Source: Chara braunii (Eukaryota > Streptophyta > Charophyceae > Charales > Characeae). From it: a stretch of DNA of 20,854 nt. A program made the position numbers and the translations under genes. The stretch covers positions 610,615 to 631,468 of the forward strand of contig BFEA01000142.1 in NCBI GenBank assembly GCA_003427395.1, read 5' to 3'. Shown one piece after another: positions 9,022-19,564 of the stretch; position 1 is the stretch's first letter; every line of letters starts with the position of its first letter. A model generated the notes under the pieces. It searched no databases and was not told the DNA's origin. It was given only the letters and a program-made list of their open reading frames with translations.

Positions 9022-9423
9022 CTTTTTATCATTATCGTTGTAGTATTATATTACGGGGAACAAAAATAAATAAATAAATAAAAATTATGGGGAACCCGTA
9101 GCAGCCAGCCCGAGTTCAAGCCTCCAAGGACCGAACAAGCGAGAGCTGCACCCAACTGCAGGTGGCCGATACCGGCCAGGGGTTAGCCGGTAGCATCAGG
9201 ACCGAGCTTCTTCGATGGGCTAGTCGTTGTGCCTCTCCTCCGGTCCCCTCCCCCTATGAACATCATCAGTCTTCGCGCAATGCTGCTTGGAGGGACCAAC
9301 GACCTATCTCTAGGTGGCGGGCGCCAAACTTGCCCGGGAAGGTACACGAGGCCAATGGGAATTGAACCCGAGACCTCCTGAATGCCACTTGCGGGCCTTA
9401 CCAACTTAGCTAGCCCGCTGGAT
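9022..9423 (-). mobile_element. tRNA-derived SINE, copy 3 (diverged, different tail)
   Basis: The tRNA-like head ends near 9423. The B box is GGTTCAATTC, one base off the consensus, and the A box reads TAGCTAAGTTGGT. The body matches copies 1 and 2 but has lost the AGCAGGT hairpin section. The 3' part carries an (AAAT)n-like insertion at about 9062-9088, between two GGGGAAC phrases. The terminal GGTTGGGCTTAAA segment of the other copies is absent. This copy looks older than copies 1 and 2. Confidence 0.82.
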
Positions 9424-9445
9424 GTTTTCTTTCGTTCGTTCCGTG

Positions 9446-9558
9446 TGGTGCGGCCTCCAAGCGTGCAAAAGGAAAATCAATCTGTCGCTAGAACATGGAC
9501 AGATGCACCGCCATATTTGTTGTCGTTTGTGCATGTCGTGAGCGGTGGAGCGAGGCCG
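9446..9558 (-). mobile_element. MITE-like element, copy B (inverted relative to 19565-19695)
   Basis: The reverse complement of this stretch aligns with the element at 19565-19695. Shared phrases include TAGAACATGGAC followed by a GCCGCCAT-like segment, a GTGCAAAA phrase near one end and GCGAGGCC at the other. It is short and has no coding capacity, so it would need a transposase from elsewhere. The end near 9446 is rearranged or eroded, and no target duplication is evident. Confidence 0.6.
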
Positions 9559-10484
9559 GCTTCGGTTTACCCAATCTGTTTGGCCAAACTACTGCCAAAA
9601 ACGGTTTCAGTCGAGCTCTCTGCTCTTCTATCACCTCACAGTTCTCGTTACGTAAGCTACCTCTTGCACAAGTCTTGTCCAAATAAAAAGGAGAAATTGC
9701 ATACCATAGATGATGCCGGATTGAATAGGAGAGCCCTGGAGTTGGGGGTCGCAGGCCTACACAACGCGGAAAAATGAAGGGTGGGTGGGACCGCTTCGCC
9801 AAAATTGGCGAAGAAGAAAATAACTTTCCTCAGACCGGTTGATGAAGTGACCTATCTGCCTGCAGATTTGCTTATGCACTGAGCGCTGCTGGAGGGAGCG
9901 CGACAAAAGGAGGATCGAGGGAAATCCAGCAGATCCAACAAGTCCAGCAACCTGCGTCGGCTGCTGCGCTGCCAGTCATTTATACCGTCGCGGGCAGTGG
10001 GAGCAGTGTCGTCAGGGCCATCGATGTCCAAATGCACCCCTAGTGAGTTCCGAGGTCACTGGTCCCATCCAAACCTTAACCAAATAACCCGCAACCTCTG
10101 GAGTCCAACTGTCGAGTTCAACCGCTGAGACCGTAGTCTGTCGAGGGTATTCAAATGCGCGTCGTAGATGTATGAAATCCAGGGCTGCGAATAAGTCATG
10201 CCACCGAGGGGAGCGGGAATCCTAACTAAACGGGCCAGTGACTGTTAGTATGTGCTGATGGTGACAGGGAAGTTAGAAAGGCAACCGCGTGTAGTTGCAG
10301 GACAATTGCATGCAAACGCCCTATGCCTTCTGACGAAACCTACTTCTTCGACTCCCTTGTGAAGGTCTAAACACCACCCAATGGGAGCTTGAATGCTACC
10401 CGTTTGACACTCCGCCCTCATTTCCAAAGAATCATATGGGACATGCCTGTCTCCTGCGATAGCTACAACCGAGTGCGCTGGTTC
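9559..10484. other. No supported gene
   Basis: Open frames here are short, overlap on both strands and show no motif I recognise. A small hairpin (CTTCGCCAA, AA loop, TTGGCGAAG) lies at about 9797-9816. The stretch nearest 10484 may include 3' flank of the minus-strand LINE fragment, but no A tail is visible. Confidence 0.5.
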
Positions 10485-11740
10485 CTAACTATAGCCTAAT
10501 TTGAGCCAAGAACACAGTACCAACTTCTTGCCAAATTCCTCTTTTGCCAACCAATTATTGTCATTACACCATGTATCTACAAACCATCTCAGATTCTTAC
10601 CTGGAATAAGAGGGTCTCCGATGTGCCTGTCCAAGTCAGCTTGAATTTTTAGTCTCAACCGATAGCAAATAAGACTTTTTGTCCCAGGGCACGGTTCCGA
10701 TAATCCCATATGCCTGACATTGTTACCATTCTGCACACTTGTGCTTCATACCCCACTCCTCTCGTTGTGGACTTATCCTCCGGCGTCAGGCCCAGTAAGA
10801 CCCATTCTTTATCCCATTCCCAATTATGATATGAAAAGGAAGACTAGTGTTCTGACCACCATCTCCAAATTCAGTTGGATGCAAGGCAATCCCACCAAAG
10901 ATGGAGAGTGGATTCAAAAGGCCAAGTTCATCTCTTGCAAGCCAAATGAACTTCCATACCCTTGTTGGCTAGCCATACTGATGATGGTGACACCAACCAT
11001 GATAGTAGTCAGAGTAATGTTGCATATCTTTGAGAGGGGAGACTTGGAAGTTGCTGCCAGAGTCTCTTCATCAACCATGCCACCTTCTCACCTGAGGAGA
11101 GTCGACACTCTTCAACCCTGATTTGGAGGAAGGTTTTGCCCATTGCGGGAGTGAAGAGTTCGATTGTTCTTGCCTGTAAGGGGCCTCATGCAACTCTAGT
11201 CCAGGATTGTCATATTTTGTTTCATGTTTGGTCGTACTCCAACAACTTCCAATAAATGGGATATGCTTATGGACGACTCCTGTCGGGCTCAGTAGCAGTT
11301 TCCAGCTATTCGGAATTCCAACAACTACTGCATATTTGGCTTTCACGTGGAGGAGGTTACCCAACACTTTGCTTAGTTCTAATGGAGACTGCCACTGTCC
11401 TGTGTTCTCATTTTACAGATCCTCAATCCGAAGGACACTGTGATGGATCCAATTGTCATCAACAGATCCCGGAGATTTGTTAGCTCTGAAACATTCCCCC
11501 AGTGTGTTCTTGATCCTTGGATTGTCGAAGATCGGTTGTGCCCAGACTTCGGCCCTTGTAACCGGTTCAATCCTAGTGTCAGGTTTGACCTTCTTCCACG
11601 CTTCAACCACATTCGACCAGAATTTTGAACCAATATTCCTGTTCTGATAGGAGTCTAATTGTATGCAAAGCCAAAGATCTTTAGGACGCTGAATGTGTTC
11701 CGCCATTATCACCCAGTGCTCTTCCCCATCACTTCAGCTT
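10485..11740 (-). pseudogene. Fragment of a second LINE ORF2 (C-terminal part), decayed
   Basis: Read on the minus strand, short frames line up in order with the C-terminal third of the plus-strand ORF2 (5630-7179). RPKDLWLCIQLDSYQNRN matches RPKDVWTCFLLPSFKKRK, QPIFDNP matches QLIFDNT, and SVLRIEDL matches GIVKLEDL. WPFESTLHLWWDC matches the zinc region, and LRWFVDTW matches LKWFTRTW near the end. The identity looks like 35-50 percent, so this is a different subfamily and not a copy of the same element. Several frame changes are needed, the second zinc Cys is replaced by TGA (10928-10930), and about 300 bp are missing relative to the first LINE. It is truncated at 5' and has no A tail. It is a dead remnant. 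Confidence 0.82.
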
Positions 11741-12600
11741 TCGTGTGCCCTGGCGACTTCGAGGTTTGTTTCCTTTCGTGTCTTGCGTAGTGCGGCGAGG
11801 ACCACTGGGGACACCACCTCTTGATGTTGTTGAGCCACCGAACCCGCTCGCCCCTTTGATCATGCCTCTGGTTTTGCCTCTGCACATCCTGGTTCTGTTC
11901 CAGGTGCAGATGGGTAGATCCTCCTTTCCTGTTATTCCGATCCGCCACTATGTCCATGCACAGAAGGGTACATCCTCCTTTCTCGCTATTCAGATTCGCC
12001 ACTGGGTGTTGGCAGTGCCAAGCAGACATGTGGACCTCCACTGCACCAGACGCCTTCACTCTCCGCCTTTAGCTTTCTTTTCCCTATTCCTCGTCACTTG
12101 TTGCTGCTGCTGCTGCCCGCCCTGCAATGCGCTGCAGTTCTGTGTAGTGTCGTACTGTGTCGAGCCATATCATGTCGTGCCAAGCCATGCCATCGTGCCA
12201 TGTCACCGTGTGGTGCCTCGGCCTGCCTGCGCAATATTTTCCCTCGCTATGGCAAAACACCGACTGATGGATGTGGACATCGCCAGTGTGTTGCTACGCC
12301 ACAGTGGGGCATGACTGCACATAGTGCAACTCCTCACTACTCTCCACCACCATCACTAATGCCAACTTCGTGGGTCCATTTCACTTGAACATATGTCCGC
12401 GTTATACTTGGCTATGGATGTTTTCAGAAGCAATGTCCTCCGCTGCTCTCACTCCCTCGAGTCGTTGTTTCATGCAGCTACTTGCGGTAAACGTTGTATT
12501 CACCTAAGCTACCAGCCGGGCCGCACCTTGTTTTCCATGGCGGCCCGACCGTGCAGAGGCCAAAGAAGGTCCCTACAAAAAATAAAAAATAAAAAAGTCT
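11741..12600. other. No supported gene
   Basis: Several short open frames overlap here without recognisable motifs. Positions 11930-12005 contain two similar segments (GGGTAGATCCTCCTTTCC and GGGTACATCCTCCTTTCT, about 51 bp apart). Positions 12100-12240 are rich in TGC, CATGCC and GTGCC phrases. Positions 11785-11801 carry, inverted, the same 17 bases as 20625-20641. Confidence 0.5.
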
Positions 12601-14550
12601 GAAAAACAAATCATGTAATGCATAAAAATAAATTGAACAACTTTTGACTCAGGGTAACATCGAAATTTCTTACCAATTTTTTTTATTAAAAAAAAACAAC
12701 ACACTTTTGTTTTAGCCCGGCCTAGCAAGTGGTCCCGGGCCGGTCAGGTAGCCTAGGTTTTAACCTCATATCTATAATGCAAGTTCGGGTTACATGGAGG
12801 TAACCCCACAAAATTTCTTCACAAAATTCATAGTTCATGGTATACACAACGATGTGCCCAGTGATGGAATGCAATGTCTAGTCTATCAAGTAGCCCACAA
12901 CATGGTTGTTCGAATCATGAAACCACAACTTTGCAAGATAAATACATGCTACGAATTCCCATGACTGGCGGTCATTGCGGTTGTGACCATCGTGACGGCC
13001 TCTGGTCACAGCCGGGGGGGGGGGTCGTCATCGCCGTAGATCACCCACCGCAACGGGGGGAGGGAGGTATCGTCAACTAAGGTCGGTATTCCAGGACCGG
13101 TATCGAGCGCACCGGCTCCCGCCTATTATCGCAAAAGGCGAGCGTCCTCCCGATTATCTCACACAGGAGTTAAAAAAAAAAAAAACAAGAGACATTTTAA
13201 AGACAACACATAGATAATCTCTTGTACCACCGAGATCGATGAGGTTGCATCATCTCATCGCCGCTCTAACCGGGTGTGTCAGTCGTACTTCCCACGGTCC
13301 TCTACAAAAGGATACGTTCCCTCGGGGTACAACTTACCTTCCCTAAGTGGTTGTCAACACCCTTAGAGGCTTATCCTTACCAAGCTATTGACCCACATGC
13401 GAAAGTTTTTAGATGCAATTGCAGAGGTAGGTCAGTCGACGGCATTTGCCCATTTGCTGTAGTATAGGTACGCTTGGTTAAAACGCCAACTGGATCCGAA
13501 TGTTGTTCGCTCCTTAGGGCGCTGATCTCCTAAGGACGAAGCGCATGCTGGTCAGTAGGACGGTCTCAACGAAGCGTGAAACTCACAATGCAATCCTTGT
13601 CCCTCAGACATATAACTCAAAAAAGATAATTATAATGATCGAATATAACTACAACGAAACGAATCGACCGTAGTCAATAGAAACATACATCCAAGTCAAC
13701 ATGAGTTAAAATAATAACTGAAAATAACTTAGCATAAAATAATAAAGTCAAAAACACAAGATTGAAATAAAAAACTGGCCACCTAAGATCGAACTCAATA
13801 AATAAAGTATTATATTAGTCACCAACGGTGGGTTAGCTTGGGCAATAACCTCGATGCAGCCGGCAAGGTAGTCAGACTAATTAGTTTTGACTCGATGAAA
13901 CTCGCTACCAAAGTTATCCATTCTACCGTACCTTCCGCCGACCTAACACTAGGCATGCACACACCCGTCTCCATATGTTTATAATCTTCTGGGATGTCAT
14001 ACTACCTTGTGGATGATTTTTTATTAGTTGTGTTACTTGAAGTGTTGCATGTCCGACAAGAATCCTATAAAATCATTTGACACGTTGCTACAATCGTTAT
14101 CGTTACACAAAAAATGTTGTCGCCTGATTTATCCACCCTTGATACGAACCCCATCTGCGCAAGTGGTGCCTACGTGCGTCTACTTTATTCTAGTGACCCT
14201 ACAGACCAAACTTTTTTTTGGCATCAGTCCAGCTTAGTCGTGATACCTATATGTAGTCACCGAAGTAAACAACGTTTTCCCCCTCCTATTCATGATTTAG
14301 AGAAAAAGTTTGCCCCACACTTTTGCCATCACGCACCCAACCCTCTAGGAAGTGGTATGTGGATACTCCATTCTCTCGCCTGAATACAAAACTCAGATCT
14401 CAAAGGTCGGACCATCACCATGGAGTCGGCAAAGTACCACCCCCGAGGAATCGGGCCCACTCAAAGTCGGTAACAGGACAGACCCCTAAAGTATACGAAC
14501 CCCCGCTGTCGGGCGCATCGATCCGGCACCGCACGGGGGCAGCGCGGGAC
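12601..14550. other. No supported gene; AT-rich core at about 13610-13830
   Basis: I see no domain-bearing frame. Notable local structure includes an 11-G run at 13014-13024, a 13-A run near 13172, and a hairpin with 8-bp arms TCCTTAGG/CCTAAGGA at 13511-13536. A strongly AT-rich stretch at about 13610-13830 is also present. Since an adapter junction follows at 14551, this flank may not be adjacent in the genome to what follows. Confidence 0.5.
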
Positions 14551-14588
14551 CTGTCTCTTATACACATCTAGATGTGTATAAGAGACAG
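14551..14588. other. Nextera mate-pair junction adapter (library artefact)
   Basis: Positions 14551-14569 read CTGTCTCTTATACACATCT, and 14570-14588 are its exact reverse complement. The 19 bases are the hyperactive Tn5 mosaic end used in Nextera chemistry, and the head-to-head pair is the circularisation junction of the mate-pair kit. Translated frames across it give the known adapter peptides LSLIHI and MYKRQ. In native DNA a perfect 38-bp match of this kind is very unlikely. The join between 14550 and 14589 is therefore suspect. Confidence 0.97.
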
Positions 14589-15300
14589 TCCCGAAGGACC
14601 TTACCACCCTTTTACTGCTCACCATTCATGTCTGAGCAACAGCCTCACGTGCGACATCAGCACCTCCGTCGTACCCTGTGGCTAGCCGCCTACCGTCTTC
14701 AGCACCCGAATAGTACGCCCGGTCGTTATAATAGCCGTATTTGGCCCAACTTCCAGTCTAAATACAGCGATAATTACCCGGCGTTCTATTCGAATGAATA
14801 CGGTAGCCAGCATGTCCTCACTTTTTTTTTTTTAGCATGTCCTCACTTTTTTTTTTTTTAGCATGTCCTCACTGGTTCTTCTCCTCCATCAGAACTTCAG
14901 GGATTACACCATCATTGTTTTCGGCAATGTCGGCCTTATGAGAGAATCAATCCTCACTCACGCACAATAGAATGCCATTTATTGGACTGAATTGGGCTGC
15001 ACTTGTTATCATATACATTCAGGAAATTACAAGCGCGGATATGCCCAAAGCCAGACAGTTTAACAGACAAGAAAGGCAGTCTGCATATACACACGTTAAT
15101 ACGTATATGTAGCTGTGCCCACCCATTTGACTCGATGGGAGTGCTTTTTCAATCCGCATGCGCGCTCCATTTCAAAGCCGGGGAATATTTCTGCTCCTCT
15201 CTACGAGCCGGTGATGCATATATGCTGAACCTGTTTCGCTATCCATTTCCAGATGGTGACTGACGAACGGACAAAGAGGAGGAACACATGCGACGAAATC
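14589..15300. other. No supported gene; open stretch at 14589-14818 unrecognised
   Basis: Right of the adapter a plus-strand frame stays open to about 14861. It includes AAYRLQHPNSTPGRYNSRIW and a Tyr- and Asn-rich tail, which look protein-like. It then runs into T tracts, and its apparent start lies inside the adapter. I do not recognise it. The rest to 15300 shows nothing coding that I can support. Confidence 0.35.
14809..14875. repeat. Short tandem repeat AGCATGTCCTCAC plus T tract
   Basis: AGCATGTCCTCAC occurs at 14809, 14834 and 14860. The first two copies are followed by 12-13 T and the third by unique sequence. The spacings of 25 and 26 bases differ only in T-tract length. Copy number in such a repeat is unreliable in short-read assemblies. 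Confidence 0.9.
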
Positions 15301-15379
15301 CCTCAGGGGGAAGGGAATATGTTTCAGGGGTATCACTCAGCGTTCAGAGGGGCTGCTGAACGGCTGCCATTATTTGATT

Positions 15380-16080
15380 TCTTCAAATAGAAAAAGACGA
15401 GGGAGAGCGCAGCGTGGGCTGTAAGAAACTCTTCACAAAGACGGGGAGAGAAGAGAGAGAAAGGAAGAAGACGAGAAAGGGAACAAGCAGAAAACAAGAC
15501 CAAGCATATAGATGAAAAGAGTTTATTTGCCGCTAGTACTTTATGTCCGCCTGGGCAGGAGAAAGACGAGGAGACAAGAGGAAAAGGAAACAAAAGAAAC
15601 AAAAGAACAAAAGAGATATGTTACGCACGTCAAGTGCACAGCATGTTTTCCGCACCGTTGGTCATAGAAACTACCACGGTAGAATCAATCAGTGACTGAG
15701 GTGAACCCGTAGAGAGGAGAAGAACGACACGGGAAACCAAAAAAACAGAGGAAAAGGGAGTAGGACGACGAAGCGACCGAAAAAAACAGAGGAAGAGGGA
15801 GTAGAAAGACGAAACGACCGCGATGAGGACGAGACAAAGAACGAATCAGGAAGCGAACAGATTGGCGAGGGAGAGGAATGGGAGGAGAAGGTCTCCTAGG
15901 AAAACAGACAGGCTGAAAAGGGATGGCAGAAGAGGGAGAAATGGAAGGAAAACTGAACGACGAGCACGCGAGGGGGGACCACACAAAACGAAAGCAGGAC
16001 GAGCAATAGGACGACACGAGGAGAGGGAGACGTGGCGGAAGGACGAGCGAGGACAGGGATGGACAACCTCAGACAAAAAA
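15380..16080. repeat. Purine-rich tract with a 41-bp tandem repeat
   Basis: The plus strand is dominated by A and G for about 700 bp, with many GAGGAA, AGAAAG and GACGA phrases. A 41-bp unit starting AAAAAAACAGAGG occurs at 15739-15779 and 15780-15820 with few differences. The open frames on both strands here follow from the skew (Arg, Lys and Glu on one strand, Ser, Phe and Leu on the other) and are not good evidence for genes. Confidence 0.8.
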
Positions 16081-17577
16081 TGGATAAGGAATACATAGGC
16101 TGTGTCTGTTTAACGGCGCACTAGACGCATGTGACTGTTGATGAACAGATCATGAGGTCGAATCCTGACCAATACAAAGAGGACTGATGGAAGTAACGAG
16201 AGGAAACAGCAAGAACCGAAGACAGGAACAGAAAGCGGAGCGAAAGACAAAAAAAAAGGAAGAGGAACAAGAAGAAGAACAAGGCCTTAATACGCAAAAT
16301 ATACATCGAGCAGCTCTTACGCAAAGAGGTCGTCTACAATACATATCGAGCATCCCAATTCTTTATTACTTCACTTGAATGCGAACTTGTCCAGAAAAAG
16401 AACCTCCTATATACTACTCAAGGGACTCAGCTTACTCAAGGGACTCAGCTAGAAGACAGGAGTAGAAGACGAAAAGGGAGGAGGGTGAAGTGCATGACGA
16501 GCCAGGCTGACAACCAACTGCGACCATACACTGCTCCCGTCGTCGACCACTGAGTTAGGCAGAAGGCACAACAATCAGTCGTCTCCAGAGATACAGTAAG
16601 TTCCCCCACGGAACCCACCGAGCAATGCTGCCGAGGATCTCGCCAGTACAAAAGAAATATCCAACGGCCAAAATAGTAAAATACAAGCCGATCGACAGGA
16701 CGACAAACCAACCACGGCAAAAAGGTCTACAAAGCCGTTCCAGCGTTAACCCACCGAATCTTGAAAACGACAAGAAACACCAAATCCACAATACTCCACC
16801 GCACACAGCCTCGAAAAATATGCCATTCGGTTGAGACAGGTGGCGACGAAGGAATGACAATTACAAGTGAAGAGATCGCACATCCGATCCTGAAACTTCA
16901 GCACGCCGTCTTGGTTGGATGTGGCCTTGTCCCAGGACAAACCACCCGTTCTCACCGAGAGACAAGATCGGCGGTCCATTCCGACGTAGCGTGTGCCGTT
17001 TTAACGAAACCGAAACGGAAACTATCCTTGCTGACAAAGCACCTGCATGCATGACGAGTACAGTGACTTGAACACACAACTCGGGGCTAGGTAAGGAGGC
17101 AAACGCCTAGGCGTAAGGCTACAAGTGGGCTGGGGCAAGGCCCAAGATGAACACTTTACCCGACCCCAGAGCACGGAGATCCCGCGGCGACACGGTGTAC
17201 CCAACCCAACCCAACCACCCTCGTCCTCTGCACCGCCACTCTACCGTCCTGTAATCTCTACACGGCGGTACGCCCAGCGAAAAACAAAATTCAAAAAATA
17301 GACCGTTAGATTGGCGCCCTAAATGACCAAATCAAAGGGACAAACCCCCCAGGCATTGATGGGTAAAGGGGTAGAAACGATGCACGGAAGGGAAACGGCG
17401 GCCATCGCGAGGGTCGATCGAAGAGGAAGGAGACGAAGAAAAACGAGGAAGCAGAGACAGGAAGACGACGAGGAGGCGGCGTTGCAACGGGCTGAAGACA
17501 ACAACTGAACATGACAAACGGAGGCGATACCGCTTTCTCCACCACTCACTCGAAATGCCGGGTCTACGTCCTTCAGC
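16081..17577. other. No supported gene; 18-bp duplication at 16415-16450
   Basis: TACTCAAGGGACTCAGCT occurs twice in tandem at 16415-16432 and 16433-16450. Purine-rich patches recur at about 16220-16290 and 17380-17480. The many overlapping open frames carry no recognisable motif. Confidence 0.5.
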
Positions 17578-17660
17578 CGAATACAACGTACGGTCATTAT
17601 TGTTGTATTCACACGGAAAGATACGCCAAATACAGCTATAATGACCGTACGTTGTATTCG
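17578..17660. repeat. Hairpin with perfect 23-bp arms
   Basis: The left arm 17578-17600 (CGAATACAACGTACGGTCAT and three more bases) and the right arm 17638-17660 are exact reverse complements, separated by 37 bases. The loop repeats part of the arm (GTTGTATTC at 17602). A transcript would fold into a strong stem. It could be a foldback element, a small-RNA-like hairpin or an inverted-duplication artefact. Confidence 0.9.
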
Positions 17661-17802
17661 TGTGAAGAAGGTAGTATAATCCCTTCCCGGTTCAATTCTT
17701 GCCGACTCCGCACCCACTTCCTCTCATGGTCATATACTCCCATCCCAGCTCCCTCGTCTTCTCTCTTCTCTTGTTAATTGTGACCGTCCACCTCACCCCA
17801 CC

Positions 17803-17819
17803 GCACACACACACACACA
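17803..17819. repeat. (CA)n microsatellite
   Basis: About eight CA units precede GATGCACATCC. It has no further features. Confidence 0.85.
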
Positions 17820-18182
17820 GATGCACATCCTTTGCCTGTTCTTTCCGTATCTTTTTCCGTGTTCGCGTTTCAGCAACGTTGCCCGCCGTAGATCACCCGC
17901 GAATATAGCACATCCATCCACTGTACGCTTCGTGACCATTCCCAGCTTATTCGCGTTACGGATCAGCTTCCTCCAATTACAAGCCTCTGCCACCATCATA
18001 TCGTGCAAGTTCCGTCTGAGAGGCAAGGAGTCCTTCGGACTTGGGTCAGAGCTCGCCGCTTGTCGCCCTCCCGTTCTACTTCCATCTGCTTCATATCTCC
18101 CATTCCCTATGACGGCCACATTTCCTATGGAATCCCTACACCTTTACCTAACCATCTCCATCGGCTAATCTACTACCTATCC
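17820..18182. other. No firm gene; open frames on both strands
   Basis: The minus strand is open across 17793-18119, with a mixed, protein-like composition including RRNLHDMMVAEACNWRKLIR and a basic end. The plus strand is open over the same bases, so openness alone proves nothing. I do not recognise the peptide and see no clear splice sites. Confidence 0.3.
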
Positions 18183-18235
<53 letters not shown>

Positions 18236-18236
18236 C
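18183..18236. repeat. (ATCT)n microsatellite
   Basis: About 13 units of ATCT run from 18183, followed by degenerate ATCTACCT and TCTATT units to about 18265. Confidence 0.95.
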
Positions 18237-18517
18237 CTACATGTCTACCTATCTATCTATTTCTCTCTCTGCCACCCTACCTATTTGTCTATATCGCTAC
18301 CCGCCAACACATATTCCTTCTCTATATAGTACTGATCGATTGATCGATCGAGACGCAACATCCACATCAGACTGCTGATGATGATAACGGAACTTGACCG
18401 TCAATTATGATGACGACAACGACGATAGTTGACAGTGTCGCCGACGAGCTACTGGTTGGTCCACTTGCTTGTTTGTGCCGACGTAACAAGCGGCAGGCCC
18501 ATCAATCAATTACTGTA

Positions 18518-18770
18518 AATGAGCAAACAGCAGGAGAATGGAGACAAACCTCCCCATCAACAGGTTCACCAACCACTCAAAATGAGCCAAAACAAGAGCT
18601 TGGCTTCCTTCCTTTCCCCGCATACTATCGTCAAACCTCCCCTAAATGGCGACGACAGGTTCATCAACAGGTCCATCCATCAGTCAATTGAATGAGCAAA
18701 CACCAAGAGATAGCTTTCCTTCTTTTGCAGCATCTCGTGAAACCTCCCCTCACCTTGCTAACAGACACCT
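18518..18770. repeat. Diverged minisatellite (AATGAGC...AAACCTCCCC units)
   Basis: AATGAGCAAACA or a variant starts at 18518, 18581 and 18691. Each copy is followed by a phrase ending AAACCTCCCC or CAAACCTCCCC, and GTTCACCAAC- or CAACAGGT-like phrases lie between them. Periods are uneven (63 and 110 bp), so internal deletions have occurred. The plus strand is partly open through it, but no domain is recognised. Confidence 0.65.
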
Positions 18771-18776
18771 TACACC

Positions 18777-18777
<1 letters not shown>

Positions 18778-18819
<42 letters not shown>
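18778..18819. repeat. (GAAA)n microsatellite
   Basis: Ten GAAA units in a row, without interruption. The Lys-Glu-Arg repeats in translated frames here are only the microsatellite. Confidence 0.97.
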
Positions 18820-19564
18820 CCGGCGTTCTTTGGCTTCGGCTGTTCTTTTTCGCCCTCCCTCTTTCTCAGCGCGTACTCACACTTGGACCTTTTAAGCTTA
18901 TTTTTTCTAGACGTAATTGCGGTCGGATTCATCGAGGTCCTGCCTTCACCACGGTCAGATACATTCACGAGAGTGGTGGGTAGTGGGTGTCAGTACCCCC
19001 CTCAGACGGGGACCGTGGCAATCTTCTGGAGGATGGTTTCCATTTCCACTGATGCGTCAACGACTCGAAGGATATGCTTCGGACAACAAACTTGAAGTAG
19101 AAGAATCGTTTGCTACTACAGCCATTCACATATGAGTCCCCCCATCAAAACCGAAAAAAAAAAACAAAAAAAAAAACGACATTGCCGAGCTCCGTCTTAG
19201 CTGACTGCGGGTGCACATGCACTGCCGGAGGCGAGGTCAAGAGAAACGTGGGAGATCGATACCTCATCGATGCGGCCGAGAGGCAAACCGCCCAGCGGGC
19301 CGACGGTATGGTAGGGCGGAATCGGCAGGCAGGTCTGCAGACAGACAGACAGACAGGACGGCAGGGACACGGTCGCGGTTCAACTACGAACGTAATGGAA
19401 CAACTTCTGAAAGAGATGACTACATACATATGGTACAAAGAACGCACCTGGTCAGACAAATTGATCAGATGCGCGACGATAAGATCGAAGCTTATCGAGA
19501 CTTACCAGATAGCGGGAAGAACTGCATCGGGAGAAGAAAAAAAATAGCTTTCTCCTTCGTTTAG

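Noticed and set aside
14323-14861. Two plus-strand frames meeting at the adapter
   Set aside because: One ends in LSLIHI and the other starts with MYKRQ. Both are translations of the Tn5 mosaic end, so these frame limits are artificial.
15685-16098. Overlapping Arg/Lys-rich and Ser/Phe-rich frames
   Set aside because: They follow from the purine skew of the tract and appear on both strands at once.
16098-16175. Possible tRNA or tRNA-like SINE
   Set aside because: GGTCGAATCC resembles a B box, but no consistent A box, D arm or acceptor stem can be folded.
17793-18119. Minus-strand frame of 108 codons as a gene
   Set aside because: The composition is plausible, but the plus strand is open over the same bases, the 5' and 3' limits are unclear and no family is recognised.
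18777-18830. CRISPR-like or direct-repeat array
   Set aside because: It is a simple GAAA microsatellite with no spacers, and no CRISPR-associated gene is present in the window.
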